From positions 930,001 through 994,000 of the forward strand of contig NZ_QANL01000001.1 of NCBI RefSeq assembly GCF_003067705.1: DNA of 64,000 nt. The letters run 5' to 3'. Within the stretch, counting starts at the first letter, position 1; each line of letters begins with the position of its first letter. This stretch comes from Planctomonas deserti (GTDB lineage Bacteria > Actinomycetota > Actinomycetes > Actinomycetales > Microbacteriaceae). Shown here in pieces: positions 25,313 through 33,790 of the stretch. The notes beneath the pieces are model-generated. The model was not told the origin of the DNA. It searched no databases and worked only from the letters and a program-made list of their open reading frames with translations. The position numbers were made by a program, and so were the translations under genes.

Positions 25313-26538
25313 TGGCAGCAGTGAACCTGGGGCGCAAGCCGAACCCCGCGACCGACGCGCCGCTCGAGCCGGGCGCGCTGGTGTCGGCGGCCACCCCGGC
25401 CGCGCAGTCCGGCCCCGAGCACGTCGAGGAGCCGGTCGCGTACGACGCCATCCTCCTCGCCTCCTTCGGCGGTCCGGAGGGCCAGGACGACGTCATCCCG
25501 TTCCTGCGCAACGTCACACGGGGTCGCGGCATCCCGGAGGAGCGCCTCGAGGAGGTCGCCCACCACTACCGCGCCTTCGGCGGGGTGAGCCCGATCAACG
25601 ACCAGAACCGCGAGCTCAAGGCCGCCCTGGAGGCCCGCCTCGCCGAGCGCGGCATCGACCTGCCCGTGCTCTGGGGCAACCGCAACTGGGACCCCTACCT
25701 CAACGACGCGCTAAGCGAGGCCCGCGACGCCGGCTACACGAAGCTCATCGCGCTCGCCACGAGCGCCTACAGCTCGTACTCGAGCTGTAGGCAGTACCGC
25801 GAGGACTTCGCGGACGCGCTCGAGGACACGGGACTCATCGGCAGCATCCAGATCGACAAGGTGCGGCAGTACTTCGACCACCCCGGCTTCGTCACCCCGT
25901 TCATCGAGGGCCTCCGCGGCGCCCTCGAGGAGCTGCGCGCCGCCGTGCCTGACATCGACCTCGAGACCCAGGCCGAGGTCCTGTTCGCCACGCACTCCAT
26001 CCCGTCGACCGACGCCGCCAAGTCCGGCCCGGGCGAGCGCGGGTTCGACGGCAACGGCGCCTACGCGGCGCAGCACCTCGCCGTCGCGGAGGTCGTGATG
26101 CACGAGGCGACCGGTGGGACGACCGTGCCCTGGCAGCTCGTCTACCAGTCCCGCTCCGGCCCGCCCAGCATGCCGTGGCTCGAGCCCGACGTGAACGACG
26201 CGATCAAGGGCCTCGCGGAGCGCGGCGTGCGCGCGGTCATCGTCGTGCCGCTCGGCTTCGTCAGCGACCACATGGAGGTGCTCTGGGACCTCGACCGCGA
26301 GGCGAAGGAGACCGCCGAGGAGCACGGGCTGCACTTCCAGCGCATCCCCACACCCGGCGTGCACACCGAGTACGTCGACGGGCTCATCGACCTCGTCCTG
26401 GAGCGCGTGAACGGCACGCCGACCGCCGAGCGCCCCGCCATGACCGACCTCGGCCCCTGGTACGACGTCTGCCGACCCGGCTGCTGCGAGAACGTGCGAC
26501 TCGGGTTCAAACCCGCCATCGCCGGATTGAAGCCGTGA
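25312..26538 (+). CDS. hemH: Coproporphyrin ferrochelatase (HemH/CpfC)
   Basis: The enzyme inserts Fe2+ into coproporphyrin III. The 408-residue protein has a 40-residue Ala/Pro-rich N-terminal extension and then YDAILLASFGGPEGQDDVIPFL. The metal-site His is in VLFATHSIPSTD, and VPLGFVSDHMEVLWDLDREA carries the conserved Glu. Cys residues near 160 (YSSCRQYRED) and at the C-terminus (DVCRPGCCENVR, near residue 387) are where actinobacterial ferrochelatases bind a [2Fe-2S] cluster, so a cluster is likely. A 28-base perfect hairpin lies within the coding sequence at the first of these Cys codons. The stop overlaps hemC as GTGA. Confidence 0.95.
   Translation: MAAVNLGRKPNPATDAPLEPGALVSAATPAAQSGPEHVEEPVAYDAILLASFGGPEGQDDVIPFLRNVTRGRGIPEERLEEVAHHYRAFGGVSPINDQNRELKAALEARLAERGIDLPVLWGNRNWDPYLNDALSEARDAGYTKLIALATSAYSSYSSCRQYREDFADALEDTGLIGSIQIDKVRQYFDHPGFVTPFIEGLRGALEELRAAVPDIDLETQAEVLFATHSIPSTDAAKSGPGERGFDGNGAYAAQHLAVAEVVMHEATGGTTVPWQLVYQSRSGPPSMPWLEPDVNDAIKGLAERGVRAVIVVPLGFVSDHMEVLWDLDREAKETAEEHGLHFQRIPTPGVHTEYVDGLIDLVLERVNGTPTAERPAMTDLGPWYDVCRPGCCENVRLGFKPAIAGLKP
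25765..25792. repeat. Perfect 12-base-stem hairpin inside hemH
   Basis: GCCTACAGCTCG (25765-25776), loop TACT, and CGAGCTGTAGGC (25781-25792) pair perfectly. The segment codes for AYSSYSSCR, which includes the first Cys of the predicted iron-sulfur site. The stem could slow ribosomes or affect message stability, or be a side effect of codon choice. Confidence 0.7.
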
Positions 26539-27533
26539 CCGAACTCCATATCGATTCTGATCCGCTGACCGGGCCCGAGCCGCTTCGGCTCGGCACCCGG
26601 GGCAGTGCCCTCGCGCTCGCGCAGGCGGGGTGGGTGGCCGACCAGATCGCCACGGCGTCGGGGCTCGACGTCGTGCTCGTCCCCATCACGACGCACGGCG
26701 ACCGGTCGAGGGAGTCGCTGGCGACCCTCGGCGGCACCGGTGTCTTCGCGAGCGCCCTCCGCGAGGCGCTGCTCCGCGGGGAGTGCGACCTGGTCGTGCA
26801 CTCGCTGAAGGACCTCCCCACCGCGCCCTACGAGGGCCTCGTGGTCGCCGCTGTGCCCGCGCGCGCGGACGCGCGTGATGCTCTGTGCGCGCGCGACGGG
26901 CTCACCCTCGCCCAGCTGCCCGAGGGTGCCCGGGTCGGCACCGGATCCCCGCGCCGCGTCGCTCAGCTGCGCGCAAGCCGCCCCGACCTGCACGTCATCG
27001 ACATCCGCGGCAACGTGGACTCGCGCCTCGGCCGGGTCGCGAGCGGCGACCTCGACGCCGTCGTCCTCGCCGCTGCGGGCCTCGGCAGGCTCGGCCGGCT
27101 CGACGCCGTCACCGAGTACTTCCCCCTGACCAGCTGGCCCACGGCGCCCGGGCAGGGCGCGCTCGCCGTCGAGGTGCGGGAGTCCGACCTGCACACGCTC
27201 TCCCCGCTCGCCCGTGCCGTCGAGTCGGTCGACGACCAGTTCGCGCACGCCGCCGTCGTGGCCGAGCGCTCCGTGCTCGCCGGCCTCGAGGCCGGCTGCG
27301 CGGCGCCCGTCGGCGCCACGGCGTCCTTCACGAGCGACCTGCTCGAGCTGAGCGCCACGGTGTATCAGATCGACGGGACCCGCCGGATCCACCACAAGCG
27401 GGAGATGTCGACGGAGGGGCTAGCCCTCGACCAGTTGCCCACCTACGCGCTGTCGCTCGCCGCACCGCTCACCCACGACCTGCTGTCCTCCGGCGCCGCC
27501 GCGCTCGCTCCGCTCGGGAGTTCATCCAAATGA
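26535..27533 (+). CDS. hemC: Hydroxymethylbilane synthase (porphobilinogen deaminase)
   Basis: HemC joins four porphobilinogens into hydroxymethylbilane on a dipyrromethane cofactor. The 332-residue protein has [20 protein letters not shown] at the start and [19 protein letters not shown]. Further motifs are [12 protein letters not shown] with a conserved catalytic-region Asp/Lys, [13 protein letters not shown], and the cofactor Cys near residue 255 in [14 protein letters not shown]. Length is normal, with a short actinobacterial N-terminal extension of about 15 residues. A GTG start overlaps the hemH stop by four bases, and the stop in turn overlaps hemD as ATGA, so hemH-hemC-hemD are tightly coupled. 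Confidence 0.96.
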   Translation: MTELHIDSDPLTGPEPLRLGTRGSALALAQAGWVADQIATASGLDVVLVPITTHGDRSRESLATLGGTGVFASALREALLRGECDLVVHSLKDLPTAPYEGLVVAAVPARADARDALCARDGLTLAQLPEGARVGTGSPRRVAQLRASRPDLHVIDIRGNVDSRLGRVASGDLDAVVLAAAGLGRLGRLDAVTEYFPLTSWPTAPGQGALAVEVRESDLHTLSPLARAVESVDDQFAHAAVVAERSVLAGLEAGCAAPVGATASFTSDLLELSATVYQIDGTRRIHHKREMSTEGLALDQLPTYALSLAAPLTHDLLSSGAAALAPLGSSSK

Positions 27534-28363
27534 CGCTCACGAATCGAACCCAGAAGCCGCTCAAGGGCTGGCGCGTGCTCGTGCCCCGCGGCGGCCCGTG
27601 GGGAGACGGCGTCGCCGCCGACCTCCGCGCCCAGGGCGCATCCCCGGTGATCGCGCCCATGATCAACTTCGCGAGCACCAAGGATGCGGCCGCGCTCGAG
27701 GACGCGCTCACGGCGCTCGCCGAGGGCTCCTTCGACTGGCTGACGGTCACGAGTGCGACGACCGTCGACGTGCTGTCGTCCCACCGGGCCGTCGTTCCCG
27801 CCAGCACCCGCATCGCCGCCGTGGGCGAGACCACCGCGGCGGCGCTCACCGCGGCCGGCTACCGGGTCGACCTCGTGCCGAGCGAGGACAACTCGGCCGC
27901 CGGCCTGCTGCGCGAGTGGCCGGAGATGCAGGGCGGGCCCGCCAGGCGCATCCTCGCCCTCCGCTCCGAGATCGCCAAGCCGCTGCTCACCGAGGGCCTG
28001 CGCGAGCTCGGCCACGAGGTGGAGTCGGTCGTGGCCTACCGCACCATCGGCGTTCCCGTGTCGGACAAGATCCGCGAGGACGTGAGCTCGGGGTCCGTGC
28101 GCGCCATCCTCGTGACCTCGGGCAGCGTCGCCGAGCAGGTCGCCGAGCAGTTCGGCCACATCCCCGAGGAGACCTTGATCGCCTGTATCGGCCCGCGGAC
28201 CGCGCAGGACGCGCGCGCGGCGGGCCTGCGGGTCGACGTCGTCGCGAGCGAGCGGTCGTCGGTGTCCCTCATCGACGCGATCGTCGAGGCCGCCCTGCAG
28301 CAGGGCATCATCCAGTTCGACTTCGAGAGCACCAACTTCGACAGCAACAACGGGGAGAAATAG
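27530..28363 (+). CDS. hemD: Uroporphyrinogen-III synthase
   Basis: HemD inverts ring D and cyclises hydroxymethylbilane to uroporphyrinogen III. The 277-residue protein is weakly conserved like all HemD, but shows [23 protein letters not shown] at the start, [15 protein letters not shown], and the second-domain [35 protein letters not shown] and [17 protein letters not shown] follow. The conserved Tyr in VVAYRT is present. A C-terminal tail of about 20 residues ([16 protein letters not shown]) is extra. The position between hemC and hemB, with ATGA and TAGTG overlaps on both sides, supports the call. No methyltransferase domain (CobA fusion) is attached. Confidence 0.92.
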   Translation: MTLTNRTQKPLKGWRVLVPRGGPWGDGVAADLRAQGASPVIAPMINFASTKDAAALEDALTALAEGSFDWLTVTSATTVDVLSSHRAVVPASTRIAAVGETTAAALTAAGYRVDLVPSEDNSAAGLLREWPEMQGGPARRILALRSEIAKPLLTEGLRELGHEVESVVAYRTIGVPVSDKIREDVSSGSVRAILVTSGSVAEQVAEQFGHIPEETLIACIGPRTAQDARAAGLRVDVVASERSSVSLIDAIVEAALQQGIIQFDFESTNFDSNNGEK

Positions 28364-29400
28364 TGGGCCACGGCAGGGGAACCGGCGACCGGAGCGCGTT
28401 CGGAGCCGGGGGCAACCCCTCGTCGGCCTACCGGCCACGCCGGCTGCGGTCCACCCCCGCCATGCGGCGGCTCACGGCCGAGACCCGGCTGCACCCCGCC
28501 GACCTCGTGCTGCCCATGTTCGTGCGCGAGGGACTGACGGACGCCGCGCCGATCGGGTCCATGCCGGGCGTGCAGCAGCACTCCCTCGACAGCTTCCGCC
28601 GCGCCCTCGCGGAGGCGGCTGAGGCCGGCGTCGGCGGCGTGATGCTCTTCGGCGTGCCCGAGACGCGGGACGCCGAGGGGTCCCAGGCGACCGACCCCGA
28701 CGGCATCCTCAACGTGGCGACGCGGGTCGCGATCGAGGAGGTCGGAGACGAACTCGTCGTCCAGACCGACCTGTGCCTCGACGAGTTCACCGACCACGGC
28801 CACTGCGGCGTTCTCGCGAAGGACGGCAGCGTCGACAACGACGCGACCCTGGAGCGCTACCGCGACATGGCGCTCGCGCAGGCCGAGGCCGGCTCCCACC
28901 TGCTCGGCCTAAGCGGCATGATGGATGGCCAGGTCGCCGTCGTCCGCGAGGCCCTCGAGGCCGAGGGGCACCGGAACACGGCCGTGCTCGCCTACGCCGC
29001 CAAGTTCGCGTCCGCCTTCTACGGGCCGTTCCGCGAGGCCGTCGACTCCCAGCTGGTCGGCGACCGCCGCACGTATCAGATGGACAACGGCAACCGCCGC
29101 GAGGCGCTGCGCGAGGTCGAGCTCGACATCGCCGAGGGTGCGGACATCGTGATGGTGAAGCCCGCGATGAGCTACCTCGACGTGCTCGCGGACGTCGCGG
29201 CCACGAGCAGCGTGCCCGTCTGGGCGTACCAGATCTCCGGCGAGTACGCGATGATCGAGGCCGCCGCCGCGAACGGCTGGATCAACCGCGAGGCCGCGAT
29301 CGACGAGAGCGTGCTGGCCATCAAGCGCGCCGGCGCGGACGCCATCCTCACCTACTGGGCCGTCGAGCTCGCCGACCGCCTGCACGCCACCGGCATCTGA
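28363..29400 (+). CDS. hemB: Delta-aminolevulinic acid dehydratase (porphobilinogen synthase)
   Basis: HemB condenses two 5-aminolevulinates to porphobilinogen. The 345-residue protein has [20 protein letters not shown], the metal loop [18 protein letters not shown] (residues about 135-152), and [16 protein letters not shown]. The active-site Schiff-base Lys near residue 266 is in [12 protein letters not shown]. The metal loop is a hybrid: C138 and C148 are kept, but the middle Cys of the zinc-type triad is Asp140. That may weaken or change metal choice. A GTG start overlaps the hemD stop by one base with GGGGAG well placed upstream. The first 25 residues are glycine-rich and unconserved. Confidence 0.95.
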   Translation: MGHGRGTGDRSAFGAGGNPSSAYRPRRLRSTPAMRRLTAETRLHPADLVLPMFVREGLTDAAPIGSMPGVQQHSLDSFRRALAEAAEAGVGGVMLFGVPETRDAEGSQATDPDGILNVATRVAIEEVGDELVVQTDLCLDEFTDHGHCGVLAKDGSVDNDATLERYRDMALAQAEAGSHLLGLSGMMDGQVAVVREALEAEGHRNTAVLAYAAKFASAFYGPFREAVDSQLVGDRRTYQMDNGNRREALREVELDIAEGADIVMVKPAMSYLDVLADVAATSSVPVWAYQISGEYAMIEAAAANGWINREAAIDESVLAIKRAGADAILTYWAVELADRLHATGI

Positions 29401-29460
29401 CGCCCGCGGCCGGCCTCGCCGGCCCACCCGGGCCCCGCCGGAACCGGAAGAAATGGAACC

Positions 29461-30795
29461 ATGAACTCGAGCCAGGATCTCTTCGACCGTGCCCAGGCCG
29501 TCATCCCCGGCGGGGTGAACTCGCCGGTGCGCGCCTTCGGATCGGTGGGCGGCACGCCCCGCATGATGGTGTCCGCCCGCGGTCCGTACGTCACCGACGT
29601 CGACGGCGTGGAGTACGTGGACCTCGTGAACTCGTGGGGTCCCGCTATTCTCGGCCACGCCCATCCGCGCGTCGTCCAGGCCGTGCAGGACGCAGCGGCC
29701 CGCGGGCTCGGCTTCGGCGCGACGACCCCCGGTGAGACCGAGCTCGCCGAGCTCGTCACGGCCCGGGTGACGGCGAATGGTGTGTCCCCGGTCGAGAAGC
29801 TCCGCCTCGTGTCGACGGGCACCGAGGCCACCATGACCGCGATCCGGCTCGCCCGCGGCTACACCGGCCGCGACCTGCTCGTGAAGTTCGCGGGGCACTA
29901 CCACGGCCACTCGGACAGCCTGCTCGCCGAGTCCGGGTCCGGCGTCGCCACCCTGTCGCTGCCCGGCTCCGCCGGGGTGACTGAGGCAACGGCCGCGCAG
30001 ACGCTCGTGGTGCCCTACAACGACCTCGAGGCGCTGCGTGAGGTGTTCTCCACGCACGGCGACCGCATCGCCGCCGTGATCACCGAGGCCGCAGCCGCCA
30101 ACATGGGCGTGGTGCCGCCGGCGCCGGGCTTCAACGCCGCGCTCGCGCGGATGACCCGGGAGAACGGGTCCCTGCTCATCGCCGACGAGGTGCTCACCGG
30201 CTTCCGCGTCAGCGCCGCCGGCTGGTGGGGCCTGGAGAACCGCGACGGCGTCGAGTGGACGCCCGACCTCGTGACGTTCGGCAAGGTCATCGGCGGCGGG
30301 CTGCCCGTCGCCGCGCTCGGCGGCCGCGGGGACGTGATGGACCACCTCGCGCCCCTGGGCCCGGTCTACCAGGCGGGAACGCTGTCCGGGAACCCGGTGG
30401 CGGTGGCCGCCGGTCTCGAGACCCTCAAGCTTGCCGACGCGGGCGTCTACAGCACGCTGGACACCGCCGCGGATATCCTCACCTGGGCCGTCTCCGGCGC
30501 GCTTGACGACGCGGGTGTGCCGCACGCCGTGCAGCGCGCGGGGAACCTGTTCAGCTTCGTGTTCGGCGAGGCCGTCGCCGGCGGGGTCAGTGACTACGAC
30601 CAGGTGCGCTCCCAGGAGGCATGGCGCTACCCGCCGTTCTTCCACGTGATGCTCGACGCCGGCGTGAGCCTGCCGCCGTCGGTGTACGAGGCGTGGTTCG
30701 TCTCCGCCGCCATGGACGAGCCGGCGATCCGCCGCATCCTCGCGGCGCTCCCCGACGCGGCAGCCGCCGCGGTCCGCGCCACCCCGCCCCTCTAG
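29461..30795 (+). CDS. hemL: Glutamate-1-semialdehyde 2,1-aminomutase
   Basis: HemL converts glutamate-1-semialdehyde to 5-aminolevulinate using PLP, acting just after HemA. The 444-residue protein has [20 protein letters not shown] at the start, [37 protein letters not shown], and the PLP Asp in [11 protein letters not shown]. The Schiff-base Lys275 is in [17 protein letters not shown]. All key residues are present. It follows hemB by 60 bases with GGAAG ahead of the ATG, and is probably the last gene of the heme transcript. Direct repeats of the GAGCCTGTCGAAGG family follow the stop. Confidence 0.97.
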   Translation: MNSSQDLFDRAQAVIPGGVNSPVRAFGSVGGTPRMMVSARGPYVTDVDGVEYVDLVNSWGPAILGHAHPRVVQAVQDAAARGLGFGATTPGETELAELVTARVTANGVSPVEKLRLVSTGTEATMTAIRLARGYTGRDLLVKFAGHYHGHSDSLLAESGSGVATLSLPGSAGVTEATAAQTLVVPYNDLEALREVFSTHGDRIAAVITEAAAANMGVVPPAPGFNAALARMTRENGSLLIADEVLTGFRVSAAGWWGLENRDGVEWTPDLVTFGKVIGGGLPVAALGGRGDVMDHLAPLGPVYQAGTLSGNPVAVAAGLETLKLADAGVYSTLDTAADILTWAVSGALDDAGVPHAVQRAGNLFSFVFGEAVAGGVSDYDQVRSQEAWRYPPFFHVMLDAGVSLPPSVYEAWFVSAAMDEPAIRRILAALPDAAAAAVRATPPL

Positions 30796-30821
30796 CCCAC
30801 CGCCGTGGCAGGGTCCGTGTC

Positions 30822-30883
30822 GGTTCCTGAGCCCGTCGGAGGGACGCGCTGTACTCACCACGGTCCCTGAGCCTGTCACAGGG
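30822..30883. repeat. Two direct copies of the GAGCCTGTCGAAGG repeat family
   Basis: Arms at 30822-30843 and 30862-30883 read GGTTCCTGAGCCCGTCGGAG and GGTCCCTGAGCCTGTCACAG. Both are degenerate and both point the same way, so they cannot pair as at the other two loci. They lie between hemL and the convergent nuclease gene. Confidence 0.8.
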
Positions 30884-30907
30884 ACGCACGCGGAACGTGC
30901 GCGGCCG

Positions 30908-31729
30908 CTAGAGCGCGATCGCGTCCCAGCTCTCCAGCGCGACCCAGCGCCCGGGATCGGGCAGGGCGGTCGGCTGCGGCGCGCGCATCCGGTCGGCGCT
31001 CGCGAGGGCTTCGACGCCCAGCCCGGTGAGCGCGCCGATCTCCTCGACCGGCACCTGATAGGTGCGGTACGGGCCGAGCGGCGGGGCATCCGCGGTGGCC
31101 GTCGCGAGGTCGATGCGGTCGAGCTCCGGCGTCTGGTCGAGCAGGTACGCGGTGGTGGCGAGAGCGCCGCCGTCGGCCCAGGCGGCGATCTTCCAGAACA
31201 TCCGCGGGATGCGGACACCCCTGTACTCCTCGTCGTCCGCGCCGAACACGACGCCGGTGAAGACGGAGAGCCGCTGATCGTTGGTCGCGGCGTGGTCGAG
31301 CAGGTAGTCCTCGAGGCCGAGCCACAGCTCCTTGGACTGGTTGAACTCCGCGGCCTGGGGAGCGGCGTTGGTGTAGGCGAACGTGTCGCTGTTGGCCCGT
31401 CGGGCGACGTCCGGGGTGCCCCAGACGGGATCGCGACGGCGCACGAGGTGCCCGCGGTCGAGGTTGTTCCTCGCGTACACCTCCGGGCCGGCCTGCTGAT
31501 CAGCGGGAATCCGCTCGTCGAGGTGCCAGTCGTCGGACCGCTCGACATCCACGAGGGCCGCCCCGTCGATGTTCACCGCGGTGACCGCAGCGAGCTTGCG
31601 CCCGGTGTCGAGCACGACGGTGAAGTGCGTGTAGTCGAGCCGCACGCGGTCATCCTCCTCGGCTCCGTCCGCCGGGATGGCGAGGGGGTCGCTCAGGCGC
31701 AGGAAGGAGGCGTCGTATCCGTCGGTCAC
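30908..31729 (-). CDS. DNA/RNA non-specific endonuclease, NUC1/DRGH family
   Basis: The 273-residue protein has the catalytic motif NNLDRGHLVRRRDPVWG (DRGH at residues 91-94, with general-base His94) and the metal-binding Asn segment TNAAPQAAEFNQSKELWLGLE. Both are hallmarks of the Serratia nuclease/EndoG (beta-beta-alpha-metal) family, which cleaves single- and double-stranded nucleic acid. No signal peptide is seen on the chosen start, so it is not evidently secreted. That is unusual, since many homologues are exported or toxic unless inhibited. A GTG start follows TACGCT by six bases. The DUF1304 gene is 41 bases upstream on the same strand. A longer frame upstream runs through non-coding DNA and was rejected. 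Confidence 0.85.
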   Translation of the reverse strand: MTDGYDASFLRLSDPLAIPADGAEEDDRVRLDYTHFTVVLDTGRKLAAVTAVNIDGAALVDVERSDDWHLDERIPADQQAGPEVYARNNLDRGHLVRRRDPVWGTPDVARRANSDTFAYTNAAPQAAEFNQSKELWLGLEDYLLDHAATNDQRLSVFTGVVFGADDEEYRGVRIPRMFWKIAAWADGGALATTAYLLDQTPELDRIDLATATADAPPLGPYRTYQVPVEEIGALTGLGVEALASADRMRAPQPTALPDPGRWVALESWDAIAL

Positions 31730-31735
31730 CGTGCC

Positions 31736-31741
31736 AGCGTA
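31736..31741 (-). promoter_or_regulatory. -10 hexamer for a leaderless nuclease transcript
   Basis: On the minus strand TACGCT is followed by six bases and the GTG of the nuclease gene. No ribosome-binding site is present. Confidence 0.4.
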
Positions 31742-31770
31742 GGGGCGGCGTCCGACGCTCCCGCCGGTGC

Positions 31771-32178
31771 CTACTGTCCGGCCGGTGAGATCCCGGCAGC
31801 GAAGAAGACGAGGCCGAGCAGCGGCGGGGCGCCCTGCACGAGCGCTGCGACGAGGAAGCGCCGGTTGGTGCTCGCGAGGATGATCGCGGCGAGCACCATG
31901 CACGCGGTCGTGAAGAGCACGAGCGTGAGCCCGGCCGGGACGTTGCCCGCGAAGTAGAGGATGAGGCCCAGCCCGGCGCCGAGGGCGAGGAAGAGGTTGT
32001 AGAAGCCCTGGTTGAACGCCATGGGCCGCACCACGTTCGCCTGCTCCTGCGACTGCAGCTGGAAGCGCCGCCACGCGGCAGGCTTCGGGAACCAGATGCT
32101 CTCGAGCAGGAAGAACAGCACGTGGAGCACGGCCGCGAGCGACACGAAGATGGTCCCGGTGAGTGCGATTCCCGACAT
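31771..32178 (-). CDS. DUF1304 family membrane protein
   Basis: The 135-residue protein has four membrane segments and the DUF1304 signature: a first helix with AAVLHVLFFLLESIWF, then RPMAFNQGFYNLFLALGAG. A Leu-rich segment then leads into ASTNRRFLVAALVQGAPPLLGL. Members are small integral membrane proteins of unknown function, sometimes near oxidoreductases. GGGAGG precedes the ATG with good spacing. It lies upstream of the nuclease gene on the same strand with a 41-base gap, so the two may be co-transcribed. Confidence 0.85.
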   Translation of the reverse strand: MSGIALTGTIFVSLAAVLHVLFFLLESIWFPKPAAWRRFQLQSQEQANVVRPMAFNQGFYNLFLALGAGLGLILYFAGNVPAGLTLVLFTTACMVLAAIILASTNRRFLVAALVQGAPPLLGLVFFAAGISPAGQ

Positions 32179-32367
32179 GGTGCCTCCCGCTGCTCACCGT
32201 ATACGGACCGCCCGCCGGGTGCGCAGTGGGGTGTTGTGTGGCGTCGGCGTGTGGGTGCGGTGTCCGCGTGAGCGTGTGTGTGGTCGGATGCGTGTAGGGG
32301 GTCGAGCGCGAGTGGTCTTGCGGGCGGGCACGCCGGCGCATGTGTCCCGCCGGCGCTGCATCCGCCC

Positions 32368-32544
32368 CTGCCCAGGCAGAGGACGCGTCGCCTGCCCCTG
32401 CCTAGGCAGGAACGCGTCCTGCTGCGGGTGTCTTCTTGCCTCTGCCCAGGCAGCGGGTCACTCGCTCGGGTTCTCTCTCGCCTCTGCCCAGGCAGGAGGA
32501 TCCTGCCCAGCTTCAACCTGGGCACGATGCCGCTGCCTGGGCAG
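32368..32544. repeat. Five copies of a 12-base palindrome
   Basis: The gap 32179-32700 (522 bases) encodes no protein that I can support. Inside it CTGCC(C/T)(A/G)GGCAG occurs at 32368-32379, 32398-32409, 32442-32453, 32484-32495 and 32533-32544, at 30-49 base spacing. The second copy is nested in a larger inverted repeat: AGGACGCGT (32380-32388) pairs with ACGCGTCCT (32412-32420). A further half-site, CCTGCCCAG, lies near 32511. The rest of the gap is GC- and GT-rich with no clear feature. The copies may be regulator sites or a small repeat cluster; there is no flanking transposase. Confidence 0.8.
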
Positions 32545-32700
32545 GGGCGCGGATGGCGGTCGGGGCGCGGCCAGGGACGCGCGGCCAGGCGTGAGCGCGG
32601 GCCAGGCGGGAGCGCGGGGCGCGGACGCCAGTGGGGGAGTGCGGGTCCGGGGTGACCTCGGGACGCCGGTGCAGGAGCGGGCGCAGGGCTGAGCGTGGGA

Positions 32701-33699
32701 TCAGGCGCGGACGTCCACCACGGTCCGGCCCCGCACGGTGCCCGCGAGGATCCGCTGGGCGACGTCCTGGGCGCCCGCAAGCGGCACCGTCTCGGTCATG
32801 GTGTCGAGCAGATCCCGGTCGAGGTCCGTCGCGAGTCGCGACCACGCCTTCTCCCGGAGCGCACGCGGGGCATCGACGGAGTTGATGCCGAGCAGTCGCA
32901 CACCGCGAAGGATGAACGGCAGGACGGAGCCGGGCAGGTCCGGCCCCTGGGCGAGGCCGCACGCCGCGACCGTGCCGCCGTAGTTCGTCTGCGCGAGGAT
33001 GTTGACGAGCGTGTGACTGCCGACCGAGTCCACGGCGCCGGCCCAGCGCTGGCTCTGCAGCGGCTTTCCGGCCTCGCTGAACTGCGCGCGATCCACGACC
33101 TCCGCCGCGCCCAGGGATCGGAGGTAGTCGCCCTGCTCGTCGACCCGTCCCGTGGACGCGACGACGCGGTAACCGAGGCGCGCGAGCACGGCGATCGCGA
33201 TGGAGCCGACCCCGCCGGCCGCGCCGGTGACGAGCACGTCACCCGCGTCGGGCCCGACGTCGCCCTCGAGCGCGAGCACGGCCATCATGGCGGTGAATCC
33301 CGCCGTGCCGATCGCCGCGGCTTGGGCCGCGCTGATCCCCTCGGGTACGCGCACGAGCGAGGCTGAGTCGACCCTGGCCCGCTCCGCGAGCCCGCCGTGC
33401 CGCGTCTCCCCGAGCCCGGCACCGTTCACCGTGACGAGGTCGCCCACGGCGAAGTCCGGGGAGGAGGTCTCCGTCACGGCGCCGACGACATCGATCCCCG
33501 GGATGAGCGGGCTCGTGCGCGCGATGCCCGGCCGCCCGGCCAGCAGCATGCCGTCCTTGTAGTTGACGCTCGAGTGCGACACGTCGAGGGTGACGTCACC
33601 GTCGGGCAGGACGTCGTCGTCGACCTCCCGGATGCCCACCTCCGCGGTGTGCTTCCCGTCGTCGTCCCGCCCGGTCTCCGCCACGATCGCTGTGAACAT
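32701..33699 (-). CDS. MDR superfamily oxidoreductase, AcuI/YhdH-like acryloyl-CoA reductase family
   Basis: The 332-residue medium-chain reductase has the opening FTAIVAETG, SSVNYKDGMLLAGRPGI (the family DYKDAL-type loop), and the NADPH motif VLVTGAAGGVGSIAIAVLARLGYRVVASTG. The C-terminal PFILRGVRLLGINSVDAP is typical of YhdH/AcuI. AcuI reduces acryloyl-CoA to propionyl-CoA with NADPH and detoxifies acrylate or related enoyl-CoA/quinone compounds. No zinc ligands are present, as expected. TAGGCT lies six bases before the ATG and suggests a leaderless transcript. Repeat array B lies immediately upstream. No DMSP or propionate gene adjoins, so the native substrate is uncertain. Confidence 0.88.
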   Translation of the reverse strand: MFTAIVAETGRDDDGKHTAEVGIREVDDDVLPDGDVTLDVSHSSVNYKDGMLLAGRPGIARTSPLIPGIDVVGAVTETSSPDFAVGDLVTVNGAGLGETRHGGLAERARVDSASLVRVPEGISAAQAAAIGTAGFTAMMAVLALEGDVGPDAGDVLVTGAAGGVGSIAIAVLARLGYRVVASTGRVDEQGDYLRSLGAAEVVDRAQFSEAGKPLQSQRWAGAVDSVGSHTLVNILAQTNYGGTVAACGLAQGPDLPGSVLPFILRGVRLLGINSVDAPRALREKAWSRLATDLDRDLLDTMTETVPLAGAQDVAQRILAGTVRGRTVVDVRA

Positions 33700-33705
33700 G
33701 ACTCC

Positions 33706-33711
33706 AGCCTA
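33706..33711 (-). promoter_or_regulatory. -10 hexamer for a leaderless AcuI-like gene
   Basis: On the minus strand TAGGCT, six bases and then the ATG at 33699. The intervening GGAGTC could alternatively act as a close ribosome site. Array B begins about 80 bases upstream of the hexamer. Confidence 0.42.
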
Positions 33712-33790
33712 GGCAGCGCCTCGAAGGGGAGGGGAGGGGCGGTCATCCTGCGCGATCCAGGAGATCCGGTCCCGGTCCGCCCGACACCTG

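Noticed and set aside
28909-31548. 879-residue minus-strand frame across hemB, hemL and the nuclease region
   Set aside because: It is antisense to hemB and hemL with no domain and a composition typical of shadow frames in high-GC DNA.
32012-32692. 226-residue plus-strand frame in the gap after the DUF1304 gene
   Set aside because: Cys/Arg/Gly-rich, antisense to the DUF1304 gene in part and running through palindromic repeats; no ribosome site or domain.
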